The notes beneath the pieces were generated by a model. The model did not search any database and was not told where the DNA came from. It worked only from the letters and a program-made list of their open reading frames with translations. From Orbilia blumenaviensis (taxonomy: Eukaryota; Ascomycota; Orbiliomycetes; Orbiliales; Orbiliaceae): DNA of 64,000 bases. The stretch lies in NCBI GenBank assembly GCA_036872755.1, contig JAVHNS010000016.1:62001-126000 (forward strand), written 5' to 3'. This document shows, one piece after another, positions 12,801-24,134 of this stretch (position 1 is its first letter; each line of letters opens with the position of its first letter). The translations under genes were made by a program, and so were the position numbers.

Positions 12801-13548
12801 TGCATCTCGTCGAGATGTTCGTCGTCCTCAGAGTATATATTTTGGAGAATGACTGGAATTACGATTGACAGCTGCTGTTTTGCATTGGCCGACGAGAGAG
12901 CTTCTGAGGAACAAACGCTCCGGACCGCCTTCAAGCCTGCTAATCTCCATCTTAACTCGTGACCGGCGGGAGGATTTGAAGCGAGATCGGAGTATAGCCG
13001 GATGACTTCCTCGAACAACCTGACGTAAAACTCATCAGAGCCTAGGTTGGCACCGTCGTGGTGGGAACAAAAGGCATCCCAGCAGGGTAATGTCTCTTCG
13101 ATCAATGCTATATCCTTGGCGGTTATTACGTTTTTAAGGATGGTGAGGATGTTCCAAGCATAGAGGTTGAGATCTCGAGGACATTTGTCGATTAAGGCAC
13201 GGCATATTTCGAGGGTTACTTGGACATTACTAGATTACATCGCCATAATTTATTAGTAAGGATTTCTACTTATTATTATTGTTGTGTCCTAGCGGGCAGG
13301 GAGGGGTGTAAGAATTACCCAGTCCGTCGTTTGTAGACGTCACGAACAGTTCTTCGTTCAAGAAAGGCGCCGACTTTCTGAAGCTTACTTCGCCGAGTGG
13401 ACACATAATATAGAAGGTAGGATAGTTCGGAGCCATTAGGTTTTATCTCGACGGCGCCTTTCTGGAATTTGGGGTAGGTTTTGAGGATAAGAATCTGGTG
13501 CTTCGGGCGACACATATTCGGAACGGGGACATCCATGTACGCCGACAT
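9818..13548 (-). CDS. efr3: Efr3-like plasma-membrane anchor of phosphatidylinositol 4-kinase
   Basis: Efr3 tethers the Stt4/PI4KIII-alpha complex to plasma-membrane PIK patches. Exons on the minus strand: 13548-13319 and 13229-9818, one intron (ACTGG|GTAATT to ATCTAG|TAATG); 1213 residues. The N-terminus has CRPKHQILILKTYPKFQKG, then SSELSYLLYYVSTRRSKL-like sequence (here GSELSYLLYY), then KVGAFLERRT, joined across the intron to GNVQVTLEICRALIDKCPRDL. This is the conserved start of fungal Efr3. The next roughly 700 residues are helical-repeat-like. The C-terminal 450 or so are Ser/Pro/Gly/Thr-rich and probably disordered, making the protein longer than yeast Efr3 (about 780). The Cys in the N-terminal MCRPKH context is a plausible palmitoylation site, as in the family. 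The first ATG (MSAYMDVPVPNM) or the Met just before CRPKH could be the start. Confidence 0.85.
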
Positions 13549-13605
13549 CCCTGGTCACTTAAGATGGAGAAGGTGGGAAATAGAGGGGAAATGTAGGACC
13601 GAAAA

Positions 13606-13650
13606 GGGGGAGAGGGAGAGGGAGAGGGAGAGAGAGAAAGGGAGAGAGGA
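13606..13650. repeat. Purine (GAGAGG)n simple repeat
   Basis: Imperfect GAGAGG/GAGAGA tandem repeat just upstream of the EFR3 start on the opposite strand, read directly. Confidence 0.75.
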
Positions 13651-14413
13651 TCGGTGATGAAGCCGTCGAGCTTGCTATCGAGAATACACAGCCATAGATT
13701 GAAGCCTTTCAACGACGCAACGCGTGCTCAATAAGTTTTGTATTGGTGGATGTTGAGCGGAGGGAATTAGGTCGGATGACGTCCCGCAGCACCCGGCAGG
13801 TGATTTCCTGAGGGAGTAAAAACCCAACAAAAAAACAATTGGACCGACGGCCTGCGATGTGATACCGTCGATGAGGAAAGGCGATGCGATGGGAAAGAGA
13901 ATGAAAAGGGAGAAGAGAGAAGAGCGGAGGAGGAGTGAGAGAGAGAGGAAAAAAAGATGAGGCTGAAGGTGTTCGCAGAGTGAGAGATGTTGGAGCGAAT
14001 TCAAAGTGATGGTGTGGCCGTTTAATTAAAGAAAAGTGCCAACCAGCAACGGCAATTTTACTTGCCAGCACACCAAACAGTCACTTCACTTCACTTCACT
14101 CGCTCGCTGCAGTAGCAGGGCACACTTAGGTATTATTCATTCACACAACAGGAGGACAGCGGATGATGATGACAGGGTCTTGCGCAGCAGGACAAGCAGA
14201 CGAGGGAGACGAGGCCGAGGGCACGAATACTGAACGGGACAAGGCTTTGACTGAACAGGACAAGACCGGGCTGGGGAGACGTGGACATGAACACAAACAT
14301 CAAAACGTGGACGGGCGGGCGAGGGGGGGGGGTACTCGGAGAAATCAATCAATCTGACATGATATCTTATATTTTATCTGTCAGGACCTATACTACTTAG
14401 CATCGTCATCCTC

Positions 14414-14438
14414 TTTTTTTTTTTTTTTTTTTTTTTTT
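14414..14438. repeat. 25-nt poly-T homopolymer
   Basis: Uninterrupted T run followed by CTTTC, in intergenic sequence. Confidence 0.85.
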
Positions 14439-15430
14439 CTTTCTTCGGCCTCATCGGATTGATCTTGTGATAATTACTACCTAAGTTATATTATTCAATC
14501 AACAATCAATTCACATACTATTTTACATATTTTATATAAAATATTTTCCCATGGCTAGGACATGGTAGTTCTTACTTTTTATTTTCGGACTTACTTAGCA
14601 TTATTAATATGTTCTCACGATGCATCGATAATACATCATGGCTGATATTTAAATTCGACCGCTCTTGGGAAGGTCCCATTCGCAGACCCCAGCCCAGGCA
14701 TGCGACATGAAATCTTGGATGGTTGGAAAATCGATATGCCTATATTATACATTACATATCGTTATGCACTCAATTGATGGCGGGGGGTGGTCATCCCACG
14801 CAATCCCGACAAACCAGACAAGGCCATCTCCCCTCATTGCGTCCATTCCTTCCACTCGGTTTAAGATCCAGGTACGTGTCCGTTCTTGGGTCGCACATAC
14901 CTGCCAGTCATAGCTACATACGTCCATCCGGTTCCATGCTAGCTACTTAAACATTGATTGACAGGTTTTACCGTACCTTGATTAGAAAAGGTGGCGGCGG
15001 TTTCAGTTCTCCGTTCCGAGGACAGCCGGAGAGCCCAGCTCGCCGTGCCCTGCTTTGTCCTGCTGATAGGCTTACTCCTCTCCGGCTGTTCGTCTCTGCC
15101 TGCCGCATTCTTTCCCGTATTGACAAAAACACGAGCTAAGGAAGCATCTTCCCCCCTGCTGTGTGGCATTTTATGTCTGTTCAACACACTTTTGGTTCCG
15201 TGAAAAACAGTACATCTGGGGAGCATGGTACAGCCTGTGGAAAAAAACATTACATACACATACATATGCATAAGATTGAATGATATATAGGATGGGGAGG
15301 CAGATTCTGCGAAGAATCAGCTGCCGCTGTCCTGCAGGAAATCGCTTCTAACCGTCGTTAATCGGCCTGTTTCTTGCAAACCCTTTGTCTTGGTCCGACC
15401 CACCGCCGTGGTACACTAGAAGGCCGGCCC

Positions 15431-16567
15431 TTATTGTGTCCGCGCTCGCTCCCTCGTCAGAAAATCAGAAAGCATTTGAAATGCAGAGCTATCCGCTAGG
15501 AATAGAGAGGCAAACGTTGCTTGATTACTGGGACTAGGGCTGAACGGGACTTCGCCCGACCCTTCAGAAATAGTATTCTGCTTGGGGTTTGCCCCCAAAT
15601 TGAGCTCAAGGATCAACTGGTCCCAAAACCTTTTCTGGGAATGATATGTGGTTTTCAGAACGTCTTCCTGGCGTTGTTTTAGCTCGTCAAGCAGATCTTC
15701 AGTTCTGCTCTGGAGTACTTTCTTGTTTCCGGCCAATACCTCCGTGTCAAAAAGATAGCCCTTGATTATTTCGACAACGTCATAATTCAATCTTGTTCTG
15801 AGAATATTAGCGAAAGTGTGGTCAAATTGCACCACTTTCTCCAAATCCTCAATCCATAGATGCAACAATAAAACTAATGTTGCCATAGATTCAGGCGTTG
15901 GTAACGGTGGTTGAAATATCCACTGACGCAAATCTTCCAGAACGTCGCACCCCAGCTCTTGTTCTTCCATAATTCTTTGTGCCTCCAACTCAAATTCCTG
16001 CAACATCACTTCAGTAGCGATTCTCCTCTCCCTGTAAACAGTAATCCGATGTGCGATCGATAAAATATTATAGCATAGCCTGTCGGCTCCCATTTTCAGC
16101 AAAATAGATGCAGAAATCGGCTGGAGCGCAGTTATATGCTGGACAAGACTTGGTAGTTGCTTGATTGCCAATGTGAGGGATGCATGTGTGTTTTCTCTAA
16201 CAAACATTTTGAACACACTACCTCTTAGGACCTCTTCTGCCCGCCGAAGCGACCCCAGAATACCAGGCCCCGGAGTTGAATCTCTCCTCGACACCAACCT
16301 CGCGGCAATACCGCCTGCTGACGGGAACTGGCCAGGGTGGAGTATGAGTCGCTCGCATTCCTGAATTGCGTCCATGCGCTCCTGTATTTGAGCGCACACG
16401 GGGCCATGCTCTTTTAAGTCATCTTTTTCATGGTCCAGGCTGCAATATTGAACTGCAGAACATCCCTTACAAGTGAAGAGGTTACATGTACTGTTGCACC
16501 TTTTACACGTTGGGTGGATTCGGAGATGCTTGATAGTTGCCGGCATGTTGACTGAGAGGATCACCAT
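15431..16567 (-). CDS. MYND-type zinc-finger protein of unknown function
   Basis: A single-exon gene of 378 residues with one MYND finger near the N-terminus. Ligands as read: C21, C24, C33, C36, C42, H46, H54 and C58. In most MYND domains the sixth ligand is Cys, whereas here the sequence is YCSLDH, giving His. The remaining roughly 310 residues are helical-looking, with many Leu and charged residues, and match nothing I recognise; no SET domain is seen. MYND fingers generally bind proline-rich peptides, so a protein-protein adaptor role is a reasonable inference and nothing more specific is supported. The start at 16567 is the first ATG; a second ATG seven residues later (MPATIKHL) is also possible. 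Confidence 0.75.
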   Translation of the reverse strand: MVILSVNMPATIKHLRIHPTCKRCNSTCNLFTCKGCSAVQYCSLDHEKDDLKEHGPVCAQIQERMDAIQECERLILHPGQFPSAGGIAARLVSRRDSTPGPGILGSLRRAEEVLRGSVFKMFVRENTHASLTLAIKQLPSLVQHITALQPISASILLKMGADRLCYNILSIAHRITVYRERRIATEVMLQEFELEAQRIMEEQELGCDVLEDLRQWIFQPPLPTPESMATLVLLLHLWIEDLEKVVQFDHTFANILRTRLNYDVVEIIKGYLFDTEVLAGNKKVLQSRTEDLLDELKQRQEDVLKTTYHSQKRFWDQLILELNLGANPKQNTISEGSGEVPFSPSPSNQATFASLFLADSSAFQMLSDFLTRERARTQ

Positions 16568-17355
16568 ATGTAAACTCTGAAGGCTCTGAGGAGTCTATAA
16601 GTTAGCATGCTCATTCTAAGCAAAATACAAAAAATTTAAATTTAAACTTAGTTCGGAAGATAAAAAAATAAATAACAGTGTTATGGTATCCGAATGGCTG
16701 GCTATAGCGCTATACGCGGGCCACATTTCAGTCATTTTGGCTAATACCCACTCTTGTTATACTATTCAATGAAATTCAATTGCGCAAGCTTTTGTGAGCA
16801 TGGCTCCGAACTTACCTGCGTGAAGGTATATTCGGGGCCTAGTAAGCTAGGTGCATGCGGCTTAAGGTGCGGCGTTCTTTGATAGGTTTATATCGAGATC
16901 TTGTCGAGCTATCCCTTAAGTCTTGCACTCTCATAAGCTTGTGGGAAGTGCGTATGCCCAAGTTTGATACAGGTAATATATGCAACTCCTCAGCTGCAAC
17001 TTGGCTCTAGACGGCGGGGGGGGGTTAGATATCCATGGATTATGTTATTATCACCAGCATGTGTTGGACGTGGTGGCAAACGCCAAGCCCCTCGCGTCGA
17101 CTGCCTGTTTAGGAGACCATAGCGATTTTTTGAAATTCTTGTGCGACAGTACAACTTCTCAACTTCAAACTTCAACTTTGAGTTAAGTTTCGGCTTCAAA
17201 TTCGATGCAATTAAGTTCGGTCTAATTATTTCTCACTTCTCTCCGATATTTCCTCTTTATCCGACTGGATCGAACTATTCATATTTATAGATACCACCGA
17301 CAAGGGAAAGCTGCGCATGACCTGCTGCAGATGTTAGAGTAATTCCGGCTCCGTT
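16568..17355. promoter_or_regulatory. Divergent promoter region between the MYND gene and SLS1-like gene
   Basis: 788 bp between two divergent starts. AT-rich in the first part. No supportable gene; probably two promoters. Confidence 0.55.
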
Positions 17356-20300
17356 ATGCCCCTCCGCTGTCCCGCTGGAGCGACTCGAGCGGCTCCATTC
17401 ATCTCCTACACTTCACCGCTTACATCCCGCCGGGTACCCCTTCGAATATGCTCCTCATGCCGAGCTCGTCTTTCGCTTCGTGGACTCTCGACACAATCGG
17501 ATCGCCGGCGACCACTTTCCCTTCGATACCAGCTTCTGGCCGATAACTTGCCGTCTCGATCTCAAAAATATGGCTTCCTATACCCCACCACATCTGTGGC
17601 ACATTATGCTACAAATGCTTCAGATACTAGACTACCCAGGAGAGGGAATGAGTCGCTCAGTCCCAAGCTCGTTATTCTGGGAACACCTTCCCAGCGCCGC
17701 AGTGTAGACCCTCTGGCCCTGGACCCGGTGAACAAGGATCAGCTCGATGGTCTTACCCGAGCTTTGCAGACCTTCGAATTTAAAGTTGAAGAAGCAGAAG
17801 TCTCCAATGAGATTTTGCTTTTCAAACCTGAAAGTCTCCGAGTGTCTAAGTTGAGATTCGAGCAGGTACTCAAGGACCTTGATACTGCCTTCCTGGGGCC
17901 CCAAGTTAAGGACTACCTTTCGACAACTGAATTGGATATCGCCGGTGGTATATCAAAACTTAGAAAAGCGCAAGCCCTTAATCTTGTCATGCGACAAGTA
18001 TGGGGAGTCCAAATCGACGAGGAAATCGCAGCAGAGATGGACGTTATCAGGGAGAAAGAGCTGAAGTTCCAGAAAATGCATCTCTTTTTTATGATGATGG
18101 AGGGTAATTACGCTTCTATCTTCTCAATTTTTCTAACGGAGTTTCTGACAGCAATGTTTCTTAGGTGGGGATATGCTCCAGAAGCTTGCTAGTCGCAATC
18201 GCACTCGTATTATCCTCAACTCGGCCACTAGCACAGTCGTTCTCAAGGGCACGAAAGCGAGAATAGAACGTGTCGAACATCAGCTACGAGATTTGCCAAC
18301 ACGGATTGTTGACAGTGGAGTCAACATTTCTGCTCTCTTGAGAGTGGGCAAAGTCACGGAAACCTATATACCCAGTATATCACGACTTACATCCGTCTTC
18401 CTAGAGATTACTGACGATGAGGTAACCACAACCTTTGATTTAATCTAACGAAAATTCCGGCTAATAGCTTTCCCTATAGCTTACTCTACACGGCATCCTT
18501 CCATATGGTCCGAGAAATATACTGGATGCGAAACGTCTTCTATTCAATTCCACAGATCTCCACCTTCGACAGATGTACAGCCTACTCGGCGAGACTAAAC
18601 TCACCGCCCCATTGACAGGCGCCTTGTATCCTGTTGCCGAGGACCAAACATTACCATGGATGTATCGTGGTAGAGAATGGTGCCGCTGGCGTAGTATACG
18701 AACACCGAAGTCGAATACTTCCGAGCCAATCGAAGACGATCTTTCACTAACCGCATCAGCGCCGTTATTGAATCCTGCACGAGGAGATAAAGTGACGTAT
18801 AGTGATATTCGATCACTTCTTGATTCCTTCTCTACATCCTCGTCGATATCACCTGATCCTACACCGGAGGCTTCTATAGGTAATACCAACACTGCTGTGG
18901 CCGACCAGCCGGAAACACATATAACACCCAACTCTCATATCCCACCTGGTGCCGAAATTCAGACATCCTACCGCGCAGTCCTTGGCCAAATCCTCCATTC
19001 CTCACCGACTCTTCCTCAAACCCGTGAACCGAAATCACTCAGCGACCTCTTTGCCTCGAACCCGTCACATGTCCTTTGCAATTCAGTACCAAAAGTTCTT
19101 GATTTCCTTTCGACATTGAATCCAGTTACATATAAATACGACTTCAAGATCCTATTAAAATTCTCACCATCCCCATGGATGCACCCCAAGAACTTTGAAC
19201 TCTTACCACCAGTGGAACTGGAGCTACAGGTCAAACCAGATACGAACGAACTTCTCGCTATGAAAGTTGCAGCAGTGGAAAGCCATAGCATCGTCGACGT
19301 ATTGATGCCCAGGAACGCCTGCGACCTACGATTTGTAAAAAGGACACTAGCGAGAGTGGAAGGAAAGACGAGGAAGGTGAAGGACTACATCAGAGCTGCG
19401 AAATTAGATGTATTAGGCGAAGATAGGCTGGAAGCTGGTGAAGTGCTGGAGTTCAATCTTCCGAAGTGGATGGTTAAGGAAGCTGAGAAAGTGGAGAAAC
19501 TGCAGAGAGAGCCTGAGGAGGAACTTGATTATGATGGTATTACGTTTTCGACACCTGGGGAGGAAGATCCTCTTGGGGTTGTACCTGTTCATTACTTCTT
19601 CACTGGACTGGAAACGAGATCTTCGACGGCGTTCGACTTTGATGGTTCGGCGTTGGTGTATACCAAAGTTGAGGCGGGTGCTTCTGGCGGTAGTTACGAT
19701 GAAGTGGTCCTCGAGTGTTCGAAGCAGGAAATTGAATACTTGACCCCTCTGGAGCAACAGACACTGGGCAGAGAAGATGAAATTGCGGAGCAGAAGAAGG
19801 TGGAGGAAAACGTACAGCAGATTAAGGACTTCGAAACATTGGAGAGAGAAAGGATTGAGCAGGATATGATAAATCGAGGCCAATATGCTCGAGATATTAT
19901 GGACCCAGTCTTTTCCACCGCTGATCCTGAAGAGGTGAAAAAGGCTAAATTGCTGGAGAAGAAGGAGCGAAAGGCAAGGGAGAAGGCGGAGAGGCTTGAG
20001 AGTGAAAGGTTGGAGGCTGAGACTAAGGGTCAGGCGGACGGTGCGGTTGAAGCTGAGAGCGGGGAGGAAGCCAGCTTAGTTGGAGATGGAGTTGGAGAGG
20101 CAGTCAGTCCAGTTGAAGCTGAGAGCGGGGATGAAGTCGATCTAGTTGGGACTGAGGGGGTAACTGAACTTGGAACGACAACCGAGGTTGAGGCGACCGC
20201 TGAATCTGAAGTGAGACCGGAGCTTGAGGAAACGGTCGAACTTAAGGAAGCAATCGAACTTGAAGGAACAGTCGAACCCGAGGAAGCAGTCGAATCCGAT

Positions 20301-20735
20301 GAAATAGTAAAATCTGACGAAATAGTCGAATCCGAGGAGGTTGTTGAACCCGAAGCGGCCACTGAATCCACGAGCGCACTAGACCTAGGACCCTCCGCCT
20401 CAAAATCCCTACAGTCAGACCTAGATACTCTCGACCGTGAGCTGTCCCGGTTCGAAGAAACCGCGGAGGACGCTGAGATCAGCAAACAGCCAACCGGCCT
20501 CGAGTTCTTATACGGAGAAGAAACAGAACCAGAACAGGTGGAAGTACGCAATGAAGAACCTGCGGAGCAAGCCTTAGAGCCCGCATTCGATGAGTCAAAG
20601 GAGGATGAAGAGGAAGAATCCGACGTCATAACCGATATAGTATTCCACCGATTTGTTCAAACGGCTAGGAAATTGGTTGAGGCTGTCGAACATACAGAGT
20701 CTGATCACGAGCGGGTGAAGCCCAAGAGGTTATAA
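17356..20735 (+). CDS. Sls1-like mitochondrial inner-membrane-associated gene-expression factor
   Basis: Related to yeast Sls1, which links mitochondrial transcription to translation at the inner membrane. Exons: 17356-18103, 18165-18421, 18480-20735; 1086 residues. The N-terminus is Arg/Ser-rich and lacks acidic residues for about 60 residues, as expected of a mitochondrial presequence. A central region has a KH-like signature (GGDMLQKLASRNRTRI followed by VVLKGTKARIERVEHQL) joined across the first intron. The later block SPSPWMHPKNFELLPPVELEL and LMPRNACDLRFVKRTL matches the conserved C-terminal part of the family. After about residue 760 the protein becomes acidic low-complexity, with degenerate repeats around VES/VEPEE and a long charged coiled-coil-like stretch (EKKERKAREKAERLE). 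It is longer than yeast Sls1 (about 640). Assignment is by motif memory, fairly but not fully certain. Confidence 0.75.
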
Positions 20736-21211
20736 ACTGTAAGCTTAAGTGCTTGTAATTAGAGCTTGAGTTTTAACAGGTCGGAGGCATTTTCAGGTGT
20801 ACAATATGGGGGTTTCTGCCTTTCTTTTTTACTTTCGACTTCTTTTTTATGTATATACTTTTATGTAATATAGATATTACACTTTTTATAGATACTAAAA
20901 GCACTATGAATGAGAAATTCATTTGGATTTTGATTGTTTCGTCTATAGTTAACTTATATTATGGCCAAGACTGGGATGGATATAAGAACTGCTCGGAAAA
21001 TATATGTACCTTCAAAATGGTCATATGGATAGAATACAGCATAGCATGAATTGTGAAAGAAATTAAAACCAAACCCAAGCCCTCCAAAAGGGATGTAACT
21101 CCATGCGCTTTTTTGTAAACAACCACCGGGCATCATGCACATCGAAGGTGAAAATGTGGAAAACAAAGGGAGAGAAGAAAATCCAAAAAAAAAGGTAAAA
21201 ATACCAATAAT
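20736..21211. other. Convergent intergenic region, AT-rich, no gene
   Basis: 476 bp between the converging SLS1-like and LMBR1-like stop codons. AT-rich; nothing else seen. Confidence 0.6.
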
Positions 21212-23510
21212 CTAATCACTATCTTCGCCGAAGAAGTTACCAGTCATCCATTTCGGCCGTGAAGATTGAGCTCGATTTGCACTGCCGCTGCTGCTGCTGG
21301 CGTCACCTCCCATCCATTTAGGCTTTTTTGTAAAGGCGTCTCCGATATCATTCATCCATTTTGGCCGGCCACCGTCGCCAGTATCGGTCGCTGTATCAAT
21401 CGTGTTCTTGACACGGTGGAAGAACGCCCCGATAGCCGATTCCTCTTCCTCCTCCTCTTCATCTTCGTCGTCGATTCTTCTATTTGGCGGTCTATATGGT
21501 TGTCTGGTAGGTAATGTCGAGGAAGAAGCGTTTTGTTGCGGTGAGCTGGGGCGCGGACTTCCCGTAAGAAGCCTGGATGGTGATAGGTATCTCGATGATA
21601 GATGGGTGTCTTCTCTTTCTATGCCGAGTAATCCACTGTTGCTATCTGCGCCTGCTCCTGGGACTGTTCTGCTTCTCCATCTCTCGGCAGGGCCAGCTCC
21701 AACTCCTCCGGTGGGAGCTCCTGGGATATCGCCGATTTCTCTTTCGATGAGGTCCCTTCCGTATCTCCACCCACCACCTAATGCCAGTTCATCCTCCTCA
21801 TCCTCTTCTAAAACCCCGCCTCCAAATCCGAACCATCCCTTAACTTTTCCATAAAAGCCAAAAAGCGTAAATCCCACTGGAATCAAAACTAATATGGGAA
21901 ACCACTCCGAAAACCCCTGCCCAATCCTCGTCAAATTGATTGATCGTCCAAAGAAGTCGTAGAATACGCTTTCCTTCACAATAGTACTTGGCAAGAAATT
22001 CGTAAAATTGTAGCTGAGCGGTACTGTCAATCTGCAAGCGTAACTGGCGTAGAAACATGCCGAGCTACCGCTGGTTCTCCGTCGGACTAGAGCGTATCCA
22101 CCCCATACCTTCACCGTTCGCATTGTGCTGTAGGCTGCTATACACATGTATGTGATCCATGCTGCGGATATACATTGCCCTGCGAAACCAACACTTCCTT
22201 TCGGTGAGTTTGGGTGGTGGATGATACTGTATCCGACGATAGAGAGCTTGTCGCTTAAGGAAGGTTGGATGTTGATAATTTCAGACCAAATAATGAATAC
22301 CGAGGCAATGGATAGGAACACGGAGAGGAATCGACGAATTTGAGGAACAACATATGTATGAAGGAGGTACCGTCCATAAGGAGACACCATAGGCAAGGAT
22401 TGCAGGAGGCGAGGCGTGATACTATGAGGGTCTGGTCGGAAAGTTAGGCGTTTCGAAGCAGCTGAGTCGAGAACAGCTTGGGTATTAGCTGCAGAGCGCA
22501 CGAGAGAATCCCATTCCGCTGTATAGCGAGCTCGTCGGTTGGATGCTAGTCTCAGCTTGCGGGTGAGCGCAGCAAGGTATTGTTCCGAGATTACGGCCGG
22601 TATTGGAGAGCGTGAGCGGGAACGATCCGGTCGGGTTGTAGAGGGAGAGGCTGAGTTAGATTCGGGAAGTTGAAGGTTGTCGACGAGTTCTTCTATCCAT
22701 TCGCGGAATTCTGGTGCCGTATAGGGCGCTGCAGCTTTCTTGCGAATAGCCAGGACCTCCCTTTCGAGCTCCTCAAGCTTTTCGGTAGCGATAACAAGGT
22801 TATCGTGGATCTTAGGAGCTTTCGAATGGAGTCTTCGGAGACGAACCGCGACTGAAGCATCACGCCAGAGGTTCCGTGGTATCGCGACAAGGCCATGGCC
22901 CATAAGGAAGACGGCGAAACTAAGGGCATAGCAGTAGGACAATGCGATAACAAGCGATTTGATAGACTCCGGGTTGAAACCGTTAGTAGCGATGAAGTAG
23001 ATCAAGCCAATAATACCAATTGTGAGCATGATGATCTGATAACGGATGTTTTCTCGCAAGGCTTCGGAGAATCGCTTTCGCGGGTCCCGGTGCCCGGAGG
23101 CATGGTACGACTGCAGGATCGGAAGTATAGCCCTATCATTCGACGTCTGATTAGCTTCCAACCGTCAAAAGAATAGTAAAATGACAGGCATATATAATGC
23201 AGTGACAGCAGAAAACCTACCATGTTAGTACAAAACTAAGCCAGTATGCTATCCTCCATGCCACAAGCAGGACCCGATGCGGGAGAACTACTCCTCGATT
23301 GCCACTACCTCCATCTAGGCCACTGTTACTGGCCAGATCGATGGGCACGAGGACGACTATTGAACACGGGATAACGAGGGCGAGGAAGACTGGGACGAGA
23401 AGGTACTGAGGGGTGGTTCGGAGGGGTAGGAAGAAGCGTATAAGAAGGAGTACGAAGATGGCGATGGTGACGAAGGCTATTGCCGACAGAACACTGGAAC
23501 CAAGTGCCAT
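21212..23510 (-). CDS. LMBR1-like multi-pass membrane protein
   Basis: Member of the LMBR1/LIMR family of multi-pass membrane proteins, whose fungal function is poorly defined. Exons on the minus strand: 23510-23221 and 23132-21212, intron 23220-23133; 736 residues. The start MALGSSVLSAIAFVTIAIFV is chosen over an upstream in-frame ATG because fungal LMBR1 proteins begin directly with the first membrane helix, followed by LPLRTTPQYLLVPVFLAL and IPCSIVVLVPIDL. The splice restores LSFVLTWAILPILQSYHASG, the conserved W-x-(IL)LP-x2-(QE) region. Further helices include IIMLTIGIIGLIYFIA, ALSYCYALSFAVFLMGHGL and, later, FPILVLIPVGFTLFGFYG. A coiled-coil segment with LEELEREVLAIRKKAA follows the LVAIPRNLW motif. 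The hydrophilic C-tail is Ser/Pro-rich, has an acidic DEDEEEEEEES run, and carries three PKWM motifs. Confidence 0.82.
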
Positions 23511-24134
23511 CTCGGGCAGCAGTTCCAATAAAGATGATATCCAAACGATGGATGAAGATGAAGCCGAATAAGGAAGAAGAATATGGGAAGACAAAGGGGC
23601 GGCGAAGTCCCCTGACCGAAATCGAAATTCAACAGCTTGTCATCCGCGTAAGCTTTGATCCTTTGGCTGCAGGTTGGCCTGTTTCCGATCTGATGGGAGA
23701 CGAAGTTTCCAGGGTTAGCCGGCTTGTAGTAATTATAATTCCAAACTCTTAGTACGCACTAGTCAGAAATAGCAGACGAGACCCGAGACGAAACGCTTGA
23801 CTCTGTTCTGCTGCGGGCTGCCATGCGAAATTACGTTTTGATGAATTCATGAACAAGGGGGATGCGCCTGAACCAAGGTGGTTAGTTAAGTCCGGTAGAT
23901 CTCGGTGTTAAAATAGCAGGGTGCCGGGGGAAGAGCCGCATGGGCACTGCAGGTTATGTGTGCGGCAGCCCCACACACGTGACGGCATCGGCAGCAATTT
24001 GCAGCTCACAATTAGCAAATAGTCTGCGCTAGCTTCTGCAGTGCTCCAGCGCTGAAATCGAAAGTTAGGAATCGATCTCCCATTCCATTACTAATATTAA
24101 TCAAGACGGCTACTTTCACCTCTAGATCGAAACA
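23511..24134. promoter_or_regulatory. Divergent promoter region between LMBR1-like and EFM7-like genes
   Basis: 624 bp between divergent start codons, no coding potential seen. Probably a bidirectional promoter. Confidence 0.55.

Larger units (their letters stand above)
13549..15430. other. Intergenic: EFR3 promoter side and downstream of the MYND gene; simple repeats
   Basis: About 1.9 kb without a supportable gene. It contains a GAGAGG-type purine repeat at 13606-13650 (probable EFR3 5' leader), tandem CACTT around 14078-14100, and a 25-T run at 14414-14438. Short ORFs here are low-complexity or start on non-ATG codons. Confidence 0.55.

Noticed and set aside
20030..20629. 199-codon Ser-rich minus-strand frame
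   Set aside because: It is the antisense of the Glu-rich repeats of the Sls1-like gene (GAA/GAG becomes TTC/CTC, read as Ser in this phase).
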